Origin: an uncultured Puniceicoccaceae bacterium
Lineage (GTDB): Bacteria; Verrucomicrobiota; Verrucomicrobiia; Opitutales; Coraliomargaritaceae
DNA length: 50,416 nt
Reading direction: 5' to 3'
Assembly: GCA_905479975.1 (NCBI GenBank)
Contig: CAJQOS010000060.1
Location: 1 to 50,416, forward strand
Both the position numbers and the translations under genes were made by a program. Numbering within the stretch: the stretch's first letter is position 1; each line of letters begins with the position of its first letter. Positions 27,924 to 36,566 of this stretch are shown piece by piece. The notes beneath the pieces were generated by a model. It made no database searches. It saw nothing but the letters and a program-made list of their open reading frames with translations, and was not told the DNA's origin.

Positions 27924-28769
27924 ATGAACACCGCCAGCCTCAAAATCATTTTTCAAGACATCGATGGTTGTCTGAACCCAGCAGACGGCGAGCACTTCAG
28001 CGTGATTGCAGGTGAGATGCCATCGCCCAATCAGGCGAGCATGCTGGATGCCATCAATCAAGCGGTCGAGACGTCCCCGATTGAGCACTTCATCATCAAT
28101 AGCGGTCGGCCACTCAGCATGGTGCGCCCAATCCTTACGCACCTGCCGACGTCCAAAGCTCGCTACGTCCTACTGGAGCACGCCTGCGTCCTCTTCGACC
28201 GGCAGACAGACACGTATCTCGACTGCGCACAACTTGCAGCAGAATGCGGATTGAGCGACCTGACCGCGCGTTACGCACGCGTCGAGAACATCCATCAACT
28301 CTTCGAGTGGTATCGCACCCACGGTCAAAGCACGCTAGAAGCACACTATCGATGCGCCCTCCCCGCACTCGACAAAGTTGGCAACCTATCCTTCCACATT
28401 CCGGAGCATGTCGATGGTGACGAACTTTTAGACAGAATTGAAGCACTCGCTCGTGCGCAGCTTGCGCCTGAACGTTTGGAGCATTTACAGTTTCTGCGAT
28501 CCGATCGCTACATCGACATTCTCCCTGGCATCCACAAATTAGACGGCATCCACCTGCTCACAGCGCACCTGAATATGGACCTCGACCACGCACTCGCCGT
28601 CGGCGACTTCCTCAACGACTTGCCGGTCTTCGAAGAATTTCACCGCGTTTTATGTCCATCCAACGCACACCCCAGAATCAAAGCACTGACGCAGACCAAA
28701 GGCAGCAATGGCCACGTCTCCGACAAAGCCTACGGCCTCGCCGTTCTCGATTTCCTTGAAAAGTTGTAA
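27924..28769 (+). CDS. HAD-superfamily phosphatase, Cof/sucrose-phosphatase-like
   Basis: A 281-residue hydrolase. Motif I is FQDIDGCLNP (nucleophile Asp in DIDG), motif II is IINSGRPLSMV, and motif IV is AVGDFLNDLPVF with the metal-binding Asp residues. A large cap domain lies between motifs II and III (about residues 80-185), as in the type IIB Cof, mannosyl-3-phosphoglycerate and sucrose phosphatase group. It probably dephosphorylates a sugar phosphate or related metabolite. The substrate cannot be assigned. The ATG at 27924 is preferred because motif I then lies close to the N terminus, as in the family. Confidence 0.83.
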   Translation: MNTASLKIIFQDIDGCLNPADGEHFSVIAGEMPSPNQASMLDAINQAVETSPIEHFIINSGRPLSMVRPILTHLPTSKARYVLLEHACVLFDRQTDTYLDCAQLAAECGLSDLTARYARVENIHQLFEWYRTHGQSTLEAHYRCALPALDKVGNLSFHIPEHVDGDELLDRIEALARAQLAPERLEHLQFLRSDRYIDILPGIHKLDGIHLLTAHLNMDLDHALAVGDFLNDLPVFEEFHRVLCPSNAHPRIKALTQTKGSNGHVSDKAYGLAVLDFLEKL

Positions 28770-28794
28770 ACTACAGTCCGCACAGCAAACAATG

Positions 28795-29055
28795 CTACCG
28801 ACCAACTGACTCCCCTCCTGGTCTCAACAACGATGACTGTTGGCGGATCTGACGCCTCAACTGACAGAATCCGTTTTTCGAGATATCTAGCCCGACGAAG
28901 CCAACCAAAGTCCAAAGCGCGATCACACACTTAAAAGCAGTGCCATTCATCACATCGGCCAAACTCAGAGCCATGTTCCCAATTGCCGCACAGGAAAGCA
29001 CTAAAATCAGAATGCCCACACGAAGCGGAATCGAGTAATAATCGTAAGTCGTCAT
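28795..29055 (-). CDS. Small two-helix membrane protein, unknown
   Basis: An 86-residue protein with hydrophobic segments at about residues 11-32 and 40-58 and a basic, polar C terminus. I recognise no family. Support for a real gene comes from a perfect extended -10 promoter (TGTTATAAT) whose end lies only six bases before the ATG, so the transcript would begin at or next to the start codon. It converges on the HAD phosphatase gene with a 25-base gap. Confidence 0.55.
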   Translation of the reverse strand: MTTYDYYSIPLRVGILILVLSCAAIGNMALSLADVMNGTAFKCVIALWTLVGFVGLDISKNGFCQLRRQIRQQSSLLRPGGESVGR

Positions 29056-29061
29056 GCAGTG

Positions 29062-29070
29062 ATTATAACA
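29062..29070 (-). promoter_or_regulatory. Extended -10 promoter element directly before the small membrane protein gene
   Basis: On the minus strand TGTTATAAT matches the TGnTATAAT extended -10 consensus at every fixed position. The ATG begins six bases further on, which predicts a leaderless or nearly leaderless mRNA. No good -35 box is present, as is usual for extended -10 promoters. Confidence 0.55.
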
Positions 29071-29220
29071 TGATTGGCAATACGGTTCGAACGCATCACA
29101 GCCCTAGCCCATACTCCTCAGTTAGGATTTTATTATGCCTCAGATCCGAATAAGTGGAGTCATCCAAAGAGCGACACCAACGGGGCGGAACTTTCTCCGC
29201 GAATGCGGGTCTAGGCAGAG

Positions 29221-29248
29221 TTGCGTCTCAAACTGCAGTCGCTATAGA
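29221..29248 (+). promoter_or_regulatory. Possible promoter of the EEP-family gene
   Basis: TTGCGT at 29221-29226 and TATAGA at 29243-29248 are 16 bases apart, and transcription would begin about five bases before the ATG at 29260. Both boxes are only partial matches. Confidence 0.3.
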
Positions 29249-29259
29249 TAAGCTCCAAC

Positions 29260-30126
29260 ATGCACTTTAACCAACCATTTCATGTAATACGACTCGTCCT
29301 AACGTGCCTATTGGCTGTTGCGGTGCTGCATGGTGCGCCGGATCAACTATGTAATCATGATGCACCGGTCTACTTTTCGGTGGATGAATGCATTGATGGC
29401 ATGAGCCTCCCTCTGGCAACACCGTCCTCACTCAATGAGTTGAAGGATGAATTTGAGCTGATTTGCTGGAATATCGAAAAAGGCAGCAATTCTGGATGGA
29501 AGCAGGAACTACGGACGATGGCCGAAAACACGCAGCTGGTCTTACTCCAGGAAGCGATTTTCGTGGAGGAGATGAAGCAACCGCGCGAGGAACCGCTGTT
29601 CTGGTCATTTGCTCCGGGCTACGAGACCAATGCGCACAGCAGTGGCGTGATGACCCTCAGCCGCATGGAGCCGAGCTTCTTTTGTTCATTGGAAGCCACT
29701 GAGCCTTGGCTGCGCTCCCCCAAAAAGACGAGTATCGTGCAATTCCCGCTCGGGCTAGACGACAACTCGCTACTGCTAGTCAATATGCATGCGATCAACT
29801 TCACCTTCGGTATCAAGGCGTTCGCCAAGCAACTCAACGAGGTCGGCCATATCTTAGAAGCGCATGTCGGACCGATCGTCTTTTCCGGCGACCTGAACAC
29901 TTGGACGCAGGCGCGAAAAGACGTGCTATTGCCCTTCATCTCAAAATTCAACCTCACCGAGGTGGGTTTCGAGCCGGATCACCGAAGCCACAAAATGGGG
30001 CATCCCGTCGATTACATCTTCACCCGAGGACTGGAGGTGAAGCAATCCCGCGTAGTCGAAGTCGACACCTCGGACCATAACCCGCTGATCGTGACCCTCG
30101 CTCTACTCTCAAATGAATCGATTTAA
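29260..30126 (+). CDS. Secreted endonuclease/exonuclease/phosphatase-family protein
   Basis: A 288-residue exported protein (signal peptide ending near AVLHGAP). It carries the EEP-family active-site set: LICWNIEKG (Asn), LLQEAIF (Glu, metal ligand), VFSGDLNTW (Asp and Asn) and TSDHNPLIV (Asp-His pair). Enzymes of this fold cleave phosphodiesters or phosphates in DNA, RNA, inositol lipids or sphingomyelin. The exported location argues for nutrient scavenging or lipid cleavage, but the substrate is not visible. The stop lies inside the next gene, which begins 14 bases earlier, so translation of the two is linked. Confidence 0.85.
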   Translation: MHFNQPFHVIRLVLTCLLAVAVLHGAPDQLCNHDAPVYFSVDECIDGMSLPLATPSSLNELKDEFELICWNIEKGSNSGWKQELRTMAENTQLVLLQEAIFVEEMKQPREEPLFWSFAPGYETNAHSSGVMTLSRMEPSFFCSLEATEPWLRSPKKTSIVQFPLGLDDNSLLLVNMHAINFTFGIKAFAKQLNEVGHILEAHVGPIVFSGDLNTWTQARKDVLLPFISKFNLTEVGFEPDHRSHKMGHPVDYIFTRGLEVKQSRVVEVDTSDHNPLIVTLALLSNESI

Positions 30127-30484
30127 AACACTATTCGCTTGCGCCCTACTCGCCCTTTTATTTGGCCACTTATTGCAGGCCGCAGAGAAAGTCACCGTCG
30201 CAACTCAAGAAATCGAGCAACTAATCCTAACGGTCGAAGAGAGTGGCTGCAGCTTTCATCGTAACGGCAAAACCTACACGGCAGCAGAAGGCGCGGATCA
30301 CCTACGCCTCAAACTCAAACGCGGCGGCAAATACGCCGACACTGCCGAGCACTTCATTACACGCCTAGCGAGCAAGAGTTCATGGTCTGGCAAGCCTTAC
30401 TACATCGAGCAACCCGATGGCGAAAAGCGCACCATGCAAGCATGGCTGGAAGCCGAGCTAGTGCGAATTCGTAAGGCTGAATAG
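30113..30484 (+). CDS. DUF5329 (YfeK-like) periplasmic protein
   Basis: A 123-residue protein with a signal peptide (LFACALLALLFGHLLQAAE). The mature part matches the DUF5329/YfeK family: IEQLILTVEESGCSFHRNGK, AAEGADHLRLKLKRGGKY, ITRLASKSSWSGKPYYIEQ and a final AWLEAELVRI. E. coli YfeK is periplasmic with no known function. Its start overlaps the end of the EEP-family gene by 14 bases, so the pair is likely one operon. It converges on xerD with an eight-base gap. Confidence 0.82.
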   Translation: MNRFKTLFACALLALLFGHLLQAAEKVTVATQEIEQLILTVEESGCSFHRNGKTYTAAEGADHLRLKLKRGGKYADTAEHFITRLASKSSWSGKPYYIEQPDGEKRTMQAWLEAELVRIRKAE

Positions 30485-30492
30485 GGATTCTG

Positions 30493-31425
30493 TTAGCCAT
30501 CCTTCGACCGAGGATGATACAGCGCGTGCTCGTCAGCGAGACGAGCGGATTGAACCGAAGTGTAAATCTGCGTGGTCGAGATATCGGAGTGCCCCAGCAT
30601 TTCCTGAATCGCACGAAGATCCGCACCGCCTTCGAGTAAATGCGTGGCAAAGGAATGGCGCAGCAAGTGCGGCTTAATCGGCTTCTTAATGCCAGCCTTG
30701 GCGGCGTATTGCTTAATCAACACCCAGACCATCTTGCGTGAAATTGCTTTACCCTGTTGGCTAAGGAAAAGCTCGCTGCCGGTCTTCGCCTTGACGAAAT
30801 GTGGCCGTGCGCCGGCTAAATAATCGCGCACCGCAGTCACGGCGGCACTACCAATCGGCGCGATGCGCTCCTTCGAGCCTTTGCCGAAAACACGCACATA
30901 GCCGTCGTCGAGATTGATCGCTTGCAGCAAAATGCCGCAGAGTTCGGAGACGCGCAGTCCACTACTGTAGAATAATTCCAGCATAGCGCGATCACGCAAG
31001 CCATGTGGCGTATTGGTTGGCGGCGCTTCGAGCAGACGCTTCAATTCATCATGCGTAAGCACTTCGGGGAGCTTGCGGGACAGCTTGGGCGCTGAGACGA
31101 GTTCGGTGAAGTCGTCCTGACGCAGCCCTTCGCGCACGAGATGACGTGCGAGCATCCGAATGGCTGAGAGTTTGCGCGCCTGACTGCTACGCGCGTATTC
31201 GGCCAGACTGAGGTGAGCAGTCCACGCGCTCACGGCACTTTCGTCGACGGCGCTCCAATCCGCGACGCCTTGTTTCTGCAAAAAATGCGCATATTGCGCG
31301 AGATCACGCGCGTAGGCCGAGATGGTATTAATGGAAAGGCCACGTTCCAACTCCAGCCAAGCGAGGAAACTTTCGACAGGTTCGACGAATGCTTCGGGGA
31401 TAGTGGATAGAGGGTCAGTGGCCAT
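30493..31425 (-). CDS. xerD: Tyrosine recombinase XerD
   Basis: A 310-residue recombinase that, with XerC, resolves chromosome dimers at dif during division. The N-terminal core-binding domain (about 10-110) holds FLAWLELERGLSINTISAYA. The catalytic domain has the full set: Arg158 (GLRVSEL), Lys182 (GKGSKER), His253 and Arg256 (PHLLRHSFATHLLEGG), His279 (LGHSDISTTQIYT) and nucleophile Tyr288. It resembles the housekeeping XerD more than phage or integron integrases, and no mobile element surrounds it. The ATG at 31425 matches the usual length. The upstream extension of the frame overlaps the phosphatase gene and is not used. Confidence 0.92.
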   Translation of the reverse strand: MATDPLSTIPEAFVEPVESFLAWLELERGLSINTISAYARDLAQYAHFLQKQGVADWSAVDESAVSAWTAHLSLAEYARSSQARKLSAIRMLARHLVREGLRQDDFTELVSAPKLSRKLPEVLTHDELKRLLEAPPTNTPHGLRDRAMLELFYSSGLRVSELCGILLQAINLDDGYVRVFGKGSKERIAPIGSAAVTAVRDYLAGARPHFVKAKTGSELFLSQQGKAISRKMVWVLIKQYAAKAGIKKPIKPHLLRHSFATHLLEGGADLRAIQEMLGHSDISTTQIYTSVQSARLADEHALYHPRSKDG

Positions 31426-31508
31426 GCAGACGATCAGCATGGCGCGGGATGGCTCGCCCTGGCAAGCTTCGCTTACGACTGACGATTGAGGGCATGATTC
31501 TTTAGAGA

Positions 31509-34500
31509 TCAGGGAGAAACAGGTGTAATCTCGAGCCTGAGGAACCTGCTGGGCTGCGCTGGCAAAACATCTACCGAGGCCTTGTATGACTCCACTCCAG
31601 CGGCGTTTTCCGGACCGTTGAGAATAGTGGTGACTCCCTCCGCCGTCCAATCAGCTGCACTTAGATCAGTCGTGGCGAGCACGGTGTAGGTGATATCCGT
31701 CAACGCATTATTCTTTTGGTAGATCAGCTCGAAGGCAGTGCCGGAGAGTTGGTGGGAGGGAAGCAGTCCGGTATCATTGCTGCCAACGGTTCCGCCGAGG
31801 GCATATTCCATCAGGCGCACTAGCCCGTCATTGTCGGTATCTGACGCCCACTGTGCCTGACTGAGGGTTGCGGCTCCGAAGTGATTAAACCACCAGAGTT
31901 GGGAGGGGCGGTCTGCCAAAGTAGCGGTGTCGGAGGTGTTGCCTCCGAGGAAGTATTTATCACGGAGCGCGCCACTAGGTCCGGCCCCCTGCTGTGCCGT
32001 TGCGAGCGTGACGGACAAAGATTCATCCCCTTCGGCCAGCTCATCGGCAACTCTCGTGACAATGATTACTTTGGAGGTCTCACCGGCAGAGTAGCTTATA
32101 CTACCAGTGAGGATTGGAGTGAAATCCGAACCGAGCGTCGCTGATCCGCTGATGGTATAGTTGACAGTTTCGGTCAGAGATGTGGCACCTGTGCGGACCA
32201 GTGTGAAACTGGCGGAGTCGTCCGCACCAAACTCTCCGAAGCTGTCGTCGGTAGCGGTTACTTGAATCGTCGAGCCCTTGGTGATGGTGAAGTCGTCGCG
32301 AATCACGTTGCTCTGGTCGATGTATTGGGCGTTGAGGGTGTTGCCATCGACCTGAATGACCATGGAGCCCATGACACGCAGGTTAACAATAAATACCGGG
32401 TGCGGTGCGGGGTTGACGGTATCGGTGGAATCGTCAACCCAAGAGCTGAGTTTACCGGATGCTCCGACAGTCGAATAGACTGTTCCGGCCGCACCGGTGG
32501 CGAGCGGCTTTTCATAGCTGCCACTTGCGCCGGAAGTGAGGAAATTACCGCTGGCATCGACGCGCCCCAGAGTGCTGCCATTACCGGTGTCCATACCATG
32601 AACGCCGATAACGAAGTTGCTGCTGGTGGAATCACCGGTGGTCATGTTACTGTGGTGACCATTGATGAGCATCGAGCGCTCATAGTTGTGACTATGCCCC
32701 GCGAGCACGAGATCCACCCCATACCGTTCGAGCAAGGGTGTCATATATTGTCTGGTTTTGACATGACGGATCTCTAAATCAGAGTCATGGCCCCCCTTAG
32801 TATAGGGGCCATGGTGCATGTAGGCGACAATCCAATCTTTGTCCGTGGCCTGTAGATCTGCTTCCAACCAGTCGATCATGCCACCATTACCGGGAAAATC
32901 ATCAATATCGCCCGGACCTGATGTATTGAGCGAGATCAAGTGGATGTTTCCATGGTCGAAGGAATAATAGAGTTCTGTAGCCGATGCGATACCACCGCAC
33001 TCACCTGCCGTTGGAAAATGATGGATGTCAGTATAGACCGAGTCGTGTCCATAATCGGACTCATGGTTCCCGCGACATGACCACAGAACGGTGTTTCTGA
33101 GTAACTCAAGATACGCATCAAACACAGCAACTTGAAATTCCGAGTCAGTGCCACTATCGTATGCGTTGTCGCCGAGCATCAGCCAGGCATCCGTGTGAGT
33201 GCTTCCCGTGCGAGTGAGATAGGCGTTGTAAACATCCATCTTGGGGCTACTGGTGGTGCCGCTATCTCCGATAACCCAGATCCTAGTGGGCGAACGAGCC
33301 TCGGGAGATGGGGAGGTTTTGAAATAGTGATTGGCATCTGCACCCGCATTATCACTACCAAGGATATTGGTGCTTTCAATCTGGTAGAAATACTGGGTGG
33401 CAGGAATGAGGCCAGTGAGTGTCACTGTGTGGTCGGTTACATTTTCAGCGATCGACGCTGTCTGGGTTAGATTCCCCGGAGCATCTCCATAGCGCAGGAC
33501 GGTATCGGAGGTATCAGCTGTTCGCCATTTGACTGTCATCCGGTCATGGCTTCCCGATTGCAGGTAGGGGCCTCTTACGATCATTGGTGGTACGAAGACT
33601 TGGGCTGAAAGTTTAATGCTGAGTCCGAGGTCAGACGAGTTGGTCGCCTGCTGGTGCACGGACACCGCCAGAAGATTGGAACCTGGCTGGATGATTTGAT
33701 CTCCTATCACCGTCAAGGTCTGGAATGTGTCCTCGGTTCCTTGCAGGGGGCTTGCGAGTTGGCTCCAAGTGTCCTGATTGGCGTCATTGGGAAGGTCTCC
33801 GATAACACCGACGAGATGACCGTTAAGGTAGATGTAGGCTCCGTCATCAGCAAGAACGGTGAATGTTGCTCGGTTGGATCCAGTTTCTCCTCCGTCGAAC
33901 TCTTTGATGAAGTAAGCGGTGTATCGGGTGCCTATGCTGGGTGGGATCAGGTTGGTGTTGGGAGAGGTGATGCCATTGATCGTACCATATACAAATGGGG
34001 CTTGCTGTCCGCTAGTAAAGCTGGGGCCATCATAGGCAGCACCAGAGTAGTTGCCGAAGTTCTGGTTTTTCCAGGTTGTGTTAAAATCAGCATCTGCTGC
34101 CTGAATGGCATGTCCGACGACAGGATCATAGCCATCGCCGTTTGCTGGGTCGATGGGGTTCAGGACGGCCCATCCGGTGCTGTCGTCACTGACGAGGAGG
34201 GGGACTCCGGTTAGCTCTAGATCCAAGCCTATGTCCGAGCTGCTGCTGCTTACGTTATGCAGTGAAATCGCAATCAGGTTAGGCCCCGGCTTGAGTGCCG
34301 GACTGCCAATCAGGGGGATATCAGAATAGGCGCTTTCGCTTCCTACTCCATTGGCATCCAGAGAATAGGTATCTGGATCGGTGACATTATCGCGTGCGAT
34401 GAGCACTCCATTGAGGTAAACAAAGGCGCCGTCATCAGCGAGTAAGGAAAGTTCGAGGTTCTCGTATCCCCCATTTCCCCCATCGATGACCTTGTAAAAG

Positions 34501-34928
34501 TAGGTGGTGACCTTGTAGGCCAGCACGGTGGTCGGTTCGCTGAAGGCGGCGATGTCATCGAAACGGAATGGAGCGGTCTGATTGGTGGTGAAGGTGGGGC
34601 CGTCGTAGCTTGCTCCGGTGTAGACGTCAACGATGGTGGGGTTGAACCAGGTGGTGTTGAAATCGGTGTCGGTGAGTGCTGGGGCGGTAGCCTGATTGAG
34701 CACACTCCATCCGGAACTGGATTTACTGGCGATAGTGCTCGGAATCGGACTAGAACCAAGCACGACATTCATTGTAGCGTAAAGAGTGAGAACTGAAAGA
34801 CAGATGCCCCGAAGCAACCTGATGACACGAGAACAGGGACTGATTAGCACTGTCAATAAGTTGTCAAGCGATAGAGCCACAAGGTGCTTGCGCGCGCAAA
34901 CCCCGATGAAACTTTGAGTGGAGATCAT
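31509..34928 (-). CDS. Large secreted purple-acid-phosphatase-like metallophosphoesterase with duplicated N-terminal modules
   Basis: Up to 1139 residues. Two homologous modules of about 180 residues (about 71-246 and 249-445) share DFNTTW, YDGPxFT, LADDGAxxYLNG and SSDxGL. A fibronectin-like strand region (RMTVKWRTADTSDTVLRYG) then leads into a purple acid phosphatase-like domain with VIGDSG, MLGDNAYDSG, CRGNHESD, MHHGPY and LAGHSHNYERS, which supply the metal ligands. A Calx-beta domain (about 885-980) and a C-terminal segment with WASDTDNDGLVRLMEYALGG follow. It should be exported and release phosphate from organic esters. The start is uncertain: a signal-like helix lies at about residues 39-58, and a TTG or GTG near residues 25-27 may be used. 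Codon use is less biased than in its neighbours. Confidence 0.85.
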   Translation of the reverse strand: MISTQSFIGVCARKHLVALSLDNLLTVLISPCSRVIRLLRGICLSVLTLYATMNVVLGSSPIPSTIASKSSSGWSVLNQATAPALTDTDFNTTWFNPTIVDVYTGASYDGPTFTTNQTAPFRFDDIAAFSEPTTVLAYKVTTYFYKVIDGGNGGYENLELSLLADDGAFVYLNGVLIARDNVTDPDTYSLDANGVGSESAYSDIPLIGSPALKPGPNLIAISLHNVSSSSSDIGLDLELTGVPLLVSDDSTGWAVLNPIDPANGDGYDPVVGHAIQAADADFNTTWKNQNFGNYSGAAYDGPSFTSGQQAPFVYGTINGITSPNTNLIPPSIGTRYTAYFIKEFDGGETGSNRATFTVLADDGAYIYLNGHLVGVIGDLPNDANQDTWSQLASPLQGTEDTFQTLTVIGDQIIQPGSNLLAVSVHQQATNSSDLGLSIKLSAQVFVPPMIVRGPYLQSGSHDRMTVKWRTADTSDTVLRYGDAPGNLTQTASIAENVTDHTVTLTGLIPATQYFYQIESTNILGSDNAGADANHYFKTSPSPEARSPTRIWVIGDSGTTSSPKMDVYNAYLTRTGSTHTDAWLMLGDNAYDSGTDSEFQVAVFDAYLELLRNTVLWSCRGNHESDYGHDSVYTDIHHFPTAGECGGIASATELYYSFDHGNIHLISLNTSGPGDIDDFPGNGGMIDWLEADLQATDKDWIVAYMHHGPYTKGGHDSDLEIRHVKTRQYMTPLLERYGVDLVLAGHSHNYERSMLINGHHSNMTTGDSTSSNFVIGVHGMDTGNGSTLGRVDASGNFLTSGASGSYEKPLATGAAGTVYSTVGASGKLSSWVDDSTDTVNPAPHPVFIVNLRVMGSMVIQVDGNTLNAQYIDQSNVIRDDFTITKGSTIQVTATDDSFGEFGADDSASFTLVRTGATSLTETVNYTISGSATLGSDFTPILTGSISYSAGETSKVIIVTRVADELAEGDESLSVTLATAQQGAGPSGALRDKYFLGGNTSDTATLADRPSQLWWFNHFGAATLSQAQWASDTDNDGLVRLMEYALGGTVGSNDTGLLPSHQLSGTAFELIYQKNNALTDITYTVLATTDLSAADWTAEGVTTILNGPENAAGVESYKASVDVLPAQPSRFLRLEITPVSP

Positions 34929-35247
34929 GATTGCGAGAAGGTCTGGTTCAGGGGGCGCGGAGCTCGGTATTTCGTAGTCGTCTTACTAAGCGAGTCATAA
35001 GGAACAGCTTATGGATCCAGGGAGGTAAATCAAGAAACTTGCACTAAAGTCGCTCAGGGCGTCCATGTCATGCAGGGCAAACTGTGTTGCTCCAGAATCA
35101 ACTGGCCTAAACACAGGCAACACCTGATGTCGAATCATCACCACGCCCCACCTCCGAGGATGAGGCATCAATAATCGCAAATTATAGCATTCCATTTCAG
35201 AGGCAAATCCTTGATAATTCATCATTGCATACGAAACTAGCACATCA
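34929..35247. other. Divergent intergenic region with two competing inverted repeats
   Basis: About 320 bases separate the phosphatase and argA starts. CTGTGTT (35082-35088) can pair with AACACAG (35110-35116), while the overlapping GTGTTGC (35084-35090) can pair with GCAACAC (35117-35123), so the two stems exclude each other. No T run follows. A plus-strand promoter for argA is not obvious. An open frame on the minus strand here (34995-35303) overlaps argA and is judged spurious. Confidence 0.45.
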
Positions 35248-36555
35248 ATGACCACACCAAGCACAGGCGAAAGCACTATCAAACCAACAGACCTTCGGGG
35301 CATTTTGAAATATGTCCCGATGTTCCGTGATCATGTGTTTGTGATTGCGCTGGATGGCAGCCTCGTTGCGCATGAGAATTTCCAAAATGTGCTGTTGGAC
35401 ATCGCGGTGCTACGCTCGCTGAATATCAAGGTGGTGCTAGTGCACGGTGTGGGGCAGCAACTCAACGCGTTGGCAGACGAGCGTAAGGTCGAAATCACCA
35501 ACGCGCACGGCGAAGGAAAAACCGATGCACTGACGCTCGAACTAGCGACCGAAGCCTCCGCGCTGGTGAGCTTAACGGTGATGCAAGGGCTCACCCGCAA
35601 TGGCCTGCGTTGTGCATCGAGTAATGCCGTCCGCAGCAAAGAATACGGCATCGTGAAAGGTGAAGATCAGCGACTCAGTGGACGGGTTGATAAACTCGAC
35701 ATCGCCCTGCTCAACAGTCTTCTAGAGGCCAATACGATCCCGATCATCACCCCGATTGCATTTAACCGCGAAGGCACGTCCCTGCGGATCAATTCCGACC
35801 TACTGGCTGCCGAACTTGCAGCGCAACTCGACGCCTCGAAGTTAATCTACCTCACCACGCAGGATGGACTACGAATCGATGGGCAACCGTTGACAAATCT
35901 CCCAGTGGCGGAACTGGCTGAATTTTTAAATGCCGAGGAGTCCACCATCGCGGAGCGCTTATTAAGCAAATCGCACCATGCAGTGAAAGCGATCGAGTCC
36001 GGTGTGCCGCGTGCGCACATATTGGATGGTCGCCTATTCGGTGCCCTGCTCAATGAGATTTTCGATAAGGTCGGCATCGGCACAATGGTTTACAGCAACG
36101 AATATCAATCGATTCGTCGTGCAGTCAAAGCGGATGCCTATTCGATCTACAACATCACGCGTAATGGAGTGCGCTCGGAAACACTACGCGACCGTTCGCA
36201 AGCAGACATCGAAGCAGCCATTGATGACTTTCTGGTTTACGAGATTGATGGCAGCATTGTTGCTTGCGTGCATTTACAAAGCTACGACGCTGGCATGGTA
36301 ATCGAAATCGGCAGTGTCTATGTGCAGCCATTTTATCAAAATAAAGGCGTTGGTCGGCACATGGTCGAATATGCAGAAGTCGACGCGAAACAGCGTGGTG
36401 CGCAGCGTGTGATCGCAATGACCACACAAGCCACCAATTTCTTCACCAAGCTTTGCGGATTCCAAGAAGGAAGCTCCGATGATCTACCAGATGCGCGTAA
36501 GGCCGACTATTTGGCCAATGGAAGAAACTCCAAGGTCCTCTACAAAGACTTATAA
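35248..36555 (+). CDS. argA: N-acetylglutamate synthase (ArgA)
   Basis: A 435-residue enzyme that acetylates glutamate with acetyl-CoA, the first step of arginine synthesis. The N-terminal amino acid kinase-like domain (about 1-285) shows VFVIALDGSLVAHENF, KVVLVHGVGQQLNAL and ITPIAFNREGTSLRINSDLLAAELA, and binds arginine for feedback in the family. The C-terminal GNAT domain (about 290-435) has VIEIGSVYVQPFYQNKGVG and NFFTKLCGFQEG. Length and order match ArgA of the E. coli type. No Shine-Dalgarno is visible. A small acidic protein gene follows after 11 bases. Confidence 0.95.
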   Translation: MTTPSTGESTIKPTDLRGILKYVPMFRDHVFVIALDGSLVAHENFQNVLLDIAVLRSLNIKVVLVHGVGQQLNALADERKVEITNAHGEGKTDALTLELATEASALVSLTVMQGLTRNGLRCASSNAVRSKEYGIVKGEDQRLSGRVDKLDIALLNSLLEANTIPIITPIAFNREGTSLRINSDLLAAELAAQLDASKLIYLTTQDGLRIDGQPLTNLPVAELAEFLNAEESTIAERLLSKSHHAVKAIESGVPRAHILDGRLFGALLNEIFDKVGIGTMVYSNEYQSIRRAVKADAYSIYNITRNGVRSETLRDRSQADIEAAIDDFLVYEIDGSIVACVHLQSYDAGMVIEIGSVYVQPFYQNKGVGRHMVEYAEVDAKQRGAQRVIAMTTQATNFFTKLCGFQEGSSDDLPDARKADYLANGRNSKVLYKDL

Positions 36556-36566
36556 AGCGAGTCACC

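Noticed and set aside
30493..31425. The tyrosine recombinase as a sign of an integrated element
   Set aside because: It resembles housekeeping XerD, and the neighbours are ordinary chromosomal genes. No attachment-site repeats, phage or cargo genes were seen.
34995..35303. 102-codon minus-strand frame upstream of argA
   Set aside because: It overlaps the argA start and covers the competing inverted repeats. Its sequence has no family resemblance.
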